DNA of 64,000 nt from an uncultured Flavobacteriales bacterium. GTDB lineage: Bacteria; Bacteroidota; Bacteroidia; Flavobacteriales_G; Salibacteraceae. Made by a program: the position numbers and the translations under genes. Of the stretch, positions 60,259 through 64,000 are shown piece after piece (within the stretch, counting starts at the first letter, position 1; every line of letters starts with the position of its first letter). The stretch spans positions 32,684 through 96,683 of the forward strand of contig CAJVZZ010000013.1 in assembly GCA_913020435.1 (NCBI GenBank). The letters run 5' to 3'. Under the pieces are notes generated by a model, which ran no database searches, had not been told where the DNA came from, and saw nothing but the letters and a program-made list of their open reading frames with translations.

Positions 60259-61389
60259 ATGGAACCAAAAGCCAAATATGTAACCTTAAAGCATCTACTA
60301 ATTGAAAACCAAAAAAAAATTGGACTCCAATTTTACCCCAATAAATTGATTCAAACTGTTGTAAAAGGACTCCCAAAACCTAAGTGGAGCAAGGAATACA
60401 ATATGGCTTACGTTGAAAATACACCTAATAATCTGAATCTAATTTTTAAAGATTTTAAAGGTGTAGCTTGGGTGAATTGCAGTAACTTTTTCCCAAAGCA
60501 TGTACCGACCAAACAAAACGTAGTTGCTTCTGTTGATCATTACCGAAATAGAAAACTGGCTAATGACTACCGACCTTGTCCAGAAGAATTCTTGCAAAAA
60601 CTAGAACTAAAGCACTATGCATTAAACACTTCCAAGGTCTACATTGGAATGTTTGAGCACTTTATCAATTATTTTAAAGAAATAGAACTTTTAGAAATTG
60701 ATGAAGAGATGATAAGAGGTTACTTGCAAACTCTTGTAATTGAAAAAAAATCAGATTCCTACATCAACCAAATGATCAATAGCGTAAAGTTCTACTATGA
60801 AGTGGTCCTGGGCATGCCGAATCGTTTTTACTCGGTTGAACGGCCAAGAAAAAGAGAAACCTTACCTAAAGTAATTAGCAAAGAAGAAGTGAAACTAATA
60901 ATAGAAAATACCAATAACATAAAACATAAGTGTATTGTGAGTTTACTGTATTCGGCAGGACTGCGAAGAGGTGAACTAATTGACCTTAAACTTAACGATA
61001 TTGACAGTAAAAGAATGGTAATTAATGTAAGGCAGGGCAAAGGAAACAAGGATAGAATAACGCTATTAAGCCCTTCTGTATTAGAAGATTTACGAGCCTA
61101 TTTTATAGAATGGAAGCCGAAAATGTACTTGTTTGAAGGACAGAGCGGAAATAAATATAGCGCACAAAGTGTGGCCAAAGTTGTGAAAAACGCCGCAAAA
61201 AAAGCAAAAATAAAGGTGGATATTACCCCACATATACTGAGACATAGTTTTGCTACTCACCTACTTGAAAACGGAACTAACATTCGGTATATCCAAGCTT
61301 TACTTGGGCACTCAAGTACCAAGACCACAGAGATTTACACGCATGTTGCTACCAATAATATTCAAGCGATAAAAAGCCCTTTGGATTAA
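60259..61389 (+). CDS. Cassette-associated tyrosine recombinase (IntI-like end, no IntI patch)
   Basis: Starts at ATG 60259 (MEPKAKYVTLKHLL); a TTG at 60235 with AGGAG 5 nt upstream is a possible alternative. Residues 1-105 are a family-specific N-terminal domain (QFYPNKLIQTVVKGLPKPKW, VAWVNCSNFF) not found in Xer or IntI. A SAM-like core-binding domain follows, then a catalytic domain with Arg (SAGLRRGELIDL), Lys (GKGNKDRITL), HxxR (HILRHSFATHLLENG), His (LLGHSSTKTTE) and Tyr (IYTHV). The C-terminus AIKSPLD matches the IntI end (VRSPLD). The IntI-specific patch between the Lys hairpin and HxxR is absent. Adjacent to the cassettes. Confidence 0.88.
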   Translation: MEPKAKYVTLKHLLIENQKKIGLQFYPNKLIQTVVKGLPKPKWSKEYNMAYVENTPNNLNLIFKDFKGVAWVNCSNFFPKHVPTKQNVVASVDHYRNRKLANDYRPCPEEFLQKLELKHYALNTSKVYIGMFEHFINYFKEIELLEIDEEMIRGYLQTLVIEKKSDSYINQMINSVKFYYEVVLGMPNRFYSVERPRKRETLPKVISKEEVKLIIENTNNIKHKCIVSLLYSAGLRRGELIDLKLNDIDSKRMVINVRQGKGNKDRITLLSPSVLEDLRAYFIEWKPKMYLFEGQSGNKYSAQSVAKVVKNAAKKAKIKVDITPHILRHSFATHLLENGTNIRYIQALLGHSSTKTTEIYTHVATNNIQAIKSPLD

Positions 61390-61414
61390 ATATATTTGTG
61401 TTTGATACAAAGCG

Positions 61415-61452
61415 GATATATCTACCGGTGGATATATCGAATTGTTAGCAGC
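61415..61452 (+). other. attI-like recombination site
   Basis: A 24-bp near-perfect palindrome made of GATATATC, an 8-bp ACCGGT-centred core, and GATATATC, followed after 5 bp by the core site GTTAGCAGC (61444-61452), where cassette 1 begins. It lies 26 bp after the recombinase stop. No AAC-containing partner box is present, so it is not an attC. The paired GATATATC repeats could be arm-type recombinase sites. Confidence 0.55.
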
Positions 61453-61460
61453 AACCTAAA

Positions 61461-62144
61461 ATGAAGACATTCACCAAGAAAATATTGCCCTATCTGATTA
61501 CCACTTTGTTGGTAATTGGATTATGGAAAATGTGGACTTGGACAGACAATTACGCTTGGAACCCAAAAGGAAAGGATTTGCTAATGCTCGACATTGCATT
61601 GACTTCTGTATTCTTCTACAAGACAATTTTTTGGTTATTAACAGCGAACCTCTTTGTATTCGGACTTCTCCGACTAAGAAAACGGAAATTCAAAACAGCG
61701 GGACTTGTATTCGCATTAACCCTAACTTATCACTTTACTGTTGGACAAATAATCGACAAAAAATGTGCTTTCCATTACTACTCTGTCTTTCATAACCAAT
61801 CAGTTGCCGAAGGATATATTGTCAGACCGATTGAAGAAGCAGGTTATCAAATTGGACCAATACTGATGGAGGTAATTGAAGACAAAGAAATGAAGTTCAG
61901 ACGATATGCAATTCTTGGACTTCAAAAAATTGACTATCAACCTGCGACTGAACTGATGGGAAATATTCTTTTTGACACTTCAGAATTGAAAATTTTTCGG
62001 GCAGACGCTTACGAAACTCTAAAGGCATTTGATAATGAGAATGGCAAAAAGCTTTTAGTCGAATTCAGGAATCAGGCGAAAGACTCTACAGAAATGAAAA
62101 TTGTTGAACTTGGTGAATATTTTTATGAAAATCGAGAAAAGTAA
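61461..62144 (+). CDS. Cassette 1: membrane protein with helical-repeat tail
   Basis: Starts 9 bp after the core site. About three N-terminal membrane helices (ILPYLITTLLVIGLWKMW, SVFFYKTIFWLLTANLFVFGLL, GLVFALTLTYHFTVGQII), then about 110 soluble residues with HEAT-like helical periodicity (MKFRRYAILGLQKIDYQPATELM, FRADAYETLKAFDNENGKKLLVEF). 227 residues in total. No family recognised. As cassette cargo it probably relies on a promoter in or near the recombinase gene, or on one at its own 5' end, which is too short to hold much. Confidence 0.75.
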   Translation: MKTFTKKILPYLITTLLVIGLWKMWTWTDNYAWNPKGKDLLMLDIALTSVFFYKTIFWLLTANLFVFGLLRLRKRKFKTAGLVFALTLTYHFTVGQIIDKKCAFHYYSVFHNQSVAEGYIVRPIEEAGYQIGPILMEVIEDKEMKFRRYAILGLQKIDYQPATELMGNILFDTSELKIFRADAYETLKAFDNENGKKLLVEFRNQAKDSTEMKIVELGEYFYENREK

Positions 62145-62151
62145 AAAGGCA

Positions 62152-62347
62152 GCTGCTAACACTGTATATAGCAAATAGGGCGTTCGGTGGTTTACGAAAG
62201 TTCAGTGCTATTTACAAACACCGCCAAATCGTTGATTTGGCTTTTAAGAATGAATAAATTAAAAACAAAATACAACGATTTGGCTCAGAGCAAACTTGAA
62301 AACTTATTGCTTCCTACTGCCCTACTTGCCATATACTAATCGTTGGG
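62152..62347 (+). repeat. attC-like site B (end of cassette 1)
   Basis: Starts GCTGCTAAC and ends CGTTGGG. Outer stem: TGTATATAGCAAATAGGGC (62163-62181) against GCCCTACTTGCCATATACT (62319-62337), 16 of 19 bases paired. Two of the three mismatches are A-C on the top strand and T-G wobbles on the bottom strand. Inside lies a perfect 12-bp inverted repeat GCCAAATCGTTG / CAACGATTTGGC (62223-62234 / 62273-62284). At about 196 bp it is long for an attC. Confidence 0.75.
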
Positions 62348-62375
62348 AATAATTAAAATAGAGAAGAATCATTAA

Positions 62376-63170
62376 ATGGCAAGAGTAAAGGAAATTGATA
62401 AGGGCCGAGTATTAGATGGAATAATTGAAATTAAATTAAGTCATTGGAAGCATTTCCCTAAACTTATAACAAGAGATCTACTTGATTTCCCTTCTTATAT
62501 TTTTAGAGGACAGTCATCGGCCGCATGGAAATTAGATTCTTCGCTTGATAGACTTATTAGAAAAAAGAAAATAAAGCATCCTGATCCTCAAAAACATCTA
62601 AACGCCTTTAAAAATGCTTCTAAAGGACGAAGAGGAAAGAATCCACAAATTCTTGAAAATGATAATGAATGGTGGGCATTGGCGCAACATAACGGCCTTG
62701 CAACCCCTCTACTAGATTTTACTCGTTCTGCCTTTGTCGCATTGTATTTTGCGTTTTGGGATGAGTCCTTTACTGGAAAGGAACGCGCTGTATATGGTCT
62801 CCATTACTATTCTGTAAGAAAAAAAATGAATGAAATAGAAGATGAAGATGAAAATGAAAATGAAAAAGTTGATCTTTTCTACCCAGTTTCAGATGAAAAT
62901 GATCGACTCATTAGTCAATCTGGATTATTCATGAAGATGCCAATAAATTCAGATTTAGAAAATTTGGTTAAGAAGAATTGCAAAGATGACAAGCAAGCTG
63001 CGTTAATAAAGATAATAATACCAAATACGGAAATAGCGAACTGCCTCATTATGCTCAATAAAATGAATATTAACCATTCAACCTTATTTCCTGATTTATA
63101 TGGAGTAGCAAACTATGTAAATTGTTTATTCGACAAACCTAGGTATGATAATATTCAAGACCTTACCTAA
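62376..63170 (+). CDS. Cassette 2: FRG-domain protein
   Basis: The 264-residue protein has the FRG domain signature: YIFRGQSSAAWKLDSSLDRL (Phe-Arg-Gly, residues about 47-66), then WWALAQHNGLATPLLDFTRS and ALYFAFWDE. FRG-domain proteins occur in toxin-antitoxin and anti-phage loci, but the domain function is unproven. A Glu/Asp/Lys-rich low-complexity stretch (EIEDEDENENEKVD) sits mid-protein. No signal peptide. It starts 33 bp after the cassette 2 core site and ends 18 bp before attC C. A defence or toxin role is inference. Confidence 0.85.
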   Translation: MARVKEIDKGRVLDGIIEIKLSHWKHFPKLITRDLLDFPSYIFRGQSSAAWKLDSSLDRLIRKKKIKHPDPQKHLNAFKNASKGRRGKNPQILENDNEWWALAQHNGLATPLLDFTRSAFVALYFAFWDESFTGKERAVYGLHYYSVRKKMNEIEDEDENENEKVDLFYPVSDENDRLISQSGLFMKMPINSDLENLVKKNCKDDKQAALIKIIIPNTEIANCLIMLNKMNINHSTLFPDLYGVANYVNCLFDKPRYDNIQDLT

Positions 63171-63188
63171 GATTAGTAAAAGAAAAAC

Positions 63189-63253
63189 TATTCCCAACAA
63201 TATGTATAGTGCATACCCTGCGGGATACGCACCATACATTAACCGTTATGGGC
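63189..63253 (+). repeat. attC-like site C (end of cassette 2)
   Basis: A compact 65-bp site: TATTCCCAAC, then stem ATGTATAGTGCATACCC (63202-63218) against GGGATACGCACCATACAT (63222-63239), 14 of 17 paired, then CGTTATGGGC. The three mismatches are A-C, A-C and C-A on the top strand and all three become G-T wobbles on the bottom strand. Left arm TGTATA..GCA and right arm (C)CCATA(C/T)A resemble site B. Confidence 0.8.
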
Positions 63254-63263
63254 AAGAAAAAAA

Positions 63264-63331
63264 TCACTCAAAGAGTGACAATAACTCATGTTAAAACTCT
63301 TTTTGTTATAAAATACGCTACCTAGCGTATT
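63264..63331 (+). repeat. Two short hairpins in the 5' leader of cassette 3
   Basis: TCACTC-aaa-GAGTGA (63264-63278) and AATACGCTA-cc-TAGCGTATT (63312-63331), both perfect stems. They lie in the 164-bp leader between the core site and the cassette 3 ATG. They may affect the mRNA leader or be remnants of another site. Confidence 0.5.
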
Positions 63332-63409
63332 GATTTAAGGCAACTCACAAAACACAAAAGGCGTCTTACTTATAGAAGAATGACCTACAACTGATTTAAA
63401 ATCTTAATT

Positions 63410-64000
63410 ATGAAAATAAATAACCTTATTATTCTAACGCTTTCAGTATTTATACATTTGACTTCTATTGGACAAACAACAATACTTACCCTTGACAATG
63501 TTCCTTCAAGTACCCTCTGTAATGAGACTTGGACAGAGCAAAATTTAGATATTAGCTTTGTTACTGGAACTTCTAATGATTGTGGAGAAGGCGCATGCTA
63601 TTTTGGAGTAGAACCGACATTTGTCTGGCTTTACCCATCAAGACTAACTATTGATTTATCAAGTCTACAAAACATTCAATATGTAGAAGTGGACGTTGTA
63701 AGTTATTGTGGAAATATAAATCCTCAATGTACCTATGCTTTTTTGATGGATAGTACTGGGATTATTCTAAACAATGTAGAAAACACAATCAATAATCTAG
63801 GAGAGTCAACAAATGGAGACCCTGAAACCTTAATACTTGAAAATCCTACAGAAGGCTTTATAAGCGAACTCGCTCTTAGTTCTTGTGAAGGTCAGGTTCA
63901 TGAAATACGAATCTATCAGAATGCATTGAGTACTGATCAAATAGAGTTAGATGATAGAGCATTCGCTATTTATCCAAATCCGGGAATAGATATGATCAAT
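63410..64000 (+). CDS. Cassette 3: secreted protein with T9SS type A sorting domain (3' end outside window)
   Basis: Absent from the ORF track because it runs off the window. ATG 63410 opens a signal peptide (INNLIILTLSVFIHLTSIGQ), then about 150 residues with three Cys pairs in sight (SSTLCNETWTEQN, NDCGEGACYFGVEPT, VVSYCGNINPQCTYAF). The frame ends at the window edge in FAIYPNPGID, the start of a T9SS sorting domain. So a cassette carries a complete surface or secreted protein that depends on the host T9SS. No family recognised. Confidence 0.8.
   Translation, partial: MKINNLIILTLSVFIHLTSIGQTTILTLDNVPSSTLCNETWTEQNLDISFVTGTSNDCGEGACYFGVEPTFVWLYPSRLTIDLSSLQNIQYVEVDVVSYCGNINPQCTYAFLMDSTGIILNNVENTINNLGESTNGDPETLILENPTEGFISELALSSCEGQVHEIRIYQNALSTDQIELDDRAFAIYPNPGIDMIN

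Larger units (their letters stand above)
60259..64000 (+). mobile_element. Integron-like cassette array with its own tyrosine recombinase (3' end outside window)
   Basis: Layout on the plus strand: recombinase gene, attI-like site (GTTAGCAGC at 61444), cassette 1 (61445-62342), cassette 2 (62343-63245), cassette 3 (from 63246, runs off). Cassette 1 opens with GTTAGCAGC and its attC opens with the exact reverse complement GCTGCTAAC. Cassette 2 opens with GTTGGGAATA and its attC opens with TATTCCCAAC, again exact (10 of 10). This end complementarity is what integrons generate when the circular cassette's single attC is split on insertion. ORFs all face the same way. The recombinase is not a canonical IntI and is not divergent from the array. 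Confidence 0.8.

Noticed and set aside
60259-61389. Canonical class integron integrase (IntI)
   Set aside because: The insertion between the Lys hairpin and HxxR that defines IntI is absent and the gene is not divergent from the array, so it is called integron-like only.

Overview
This is an AT-rich window from a member of the Bacteroidota, most likely Flavobacteriales (Cryomorphaceae/Crocinitomicaceae-like). The evidence is several proteins with type IX secretion (T9SS) C-terminal sorting domains, a giant PKD-repeat protein with a gliding-type C-terminus next to a PorP/SprF protein and an OmpA-family protein, an S46 dipeptidyl-peptidase, a SusE-like repeat protein, and promoters of the Bacteroidota TAnnTTTG type. 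Most of the window is ordinary chromosome: aroQ, xerD, purB, mazG, fmt, pdxH, queE and tRNA-Asp.

Layout. 0-6 kb: end of a hybrid sensor kinase, an RluA-type pseudouridine synthase, a decayed transposase-like relic, a secreted repeat protein, aroQ, xerD and a rhodanese. 6-11 kb: a compact carotenoid operon (ECF sigma factor, crtI, crtB, idi, queD-like) beside a MerR/B12-binding regulator of the CarH/LitR type. Two identical-geometry inverted repeats sit at the operon promoter. 11-18.5 kb: envelope proteins and two large paralogous Asp-box (BNR) T9SS proteins around a lipoprotein. 18.5-21.5 kb: a Kir-type potassium channel downstream of a two-component system. 21.5-30 kb: pdxH, a glycosyltransferase, a T9SS pseudogene, queE, a di-haem peroxidase with a subtilase, an M23/LysM peptidase, and a frameshifted spondin-domain lipoprotein. 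30-40 kb: tRNA-Asp, mazG, a PagL-like deacylase, purB, a SiaB/SiaC-type operon with a membrane J-protein, and DPP7. 40-49 kb: a six-gene minus-strand operon (FAD oxidoreductase, outer-membrane protein, NapH-like ferredoxin protein, MORN-repeat protein, two GT2 enzymes) and a DUF547/beta-barrel fusion. 49-60 kb: the SprB-like/PorP/OmpA cluster, a MATE transporter, fmt and a cupin protein.

The most unusual region is 60.2-64.0 kb. A tyrosine recombinase of non-IntI architecture is followed by at least two complete gene cassettes of about 900 bp and the start of a third. Each complete cassette begins with GTT-N6/7 and ends in an attC-like hairpin whose first 9-10 bases are the exact reverse complement of that cassette's own first bases. 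This is the signature of circularisable integron cassettes. All five internal mismatches in the two hairpin stems become G-T wobbles only on the bottom strand. The cargo is a membrane protein with a helical-repeat tail, an FRG-domain protein, and a secreted T9SS protein that runs off the window and is missing from the ORF track.

Coordinates come from reading the sequence and the supplied ORF track; no database search was run. Family names rest on motif recognition.
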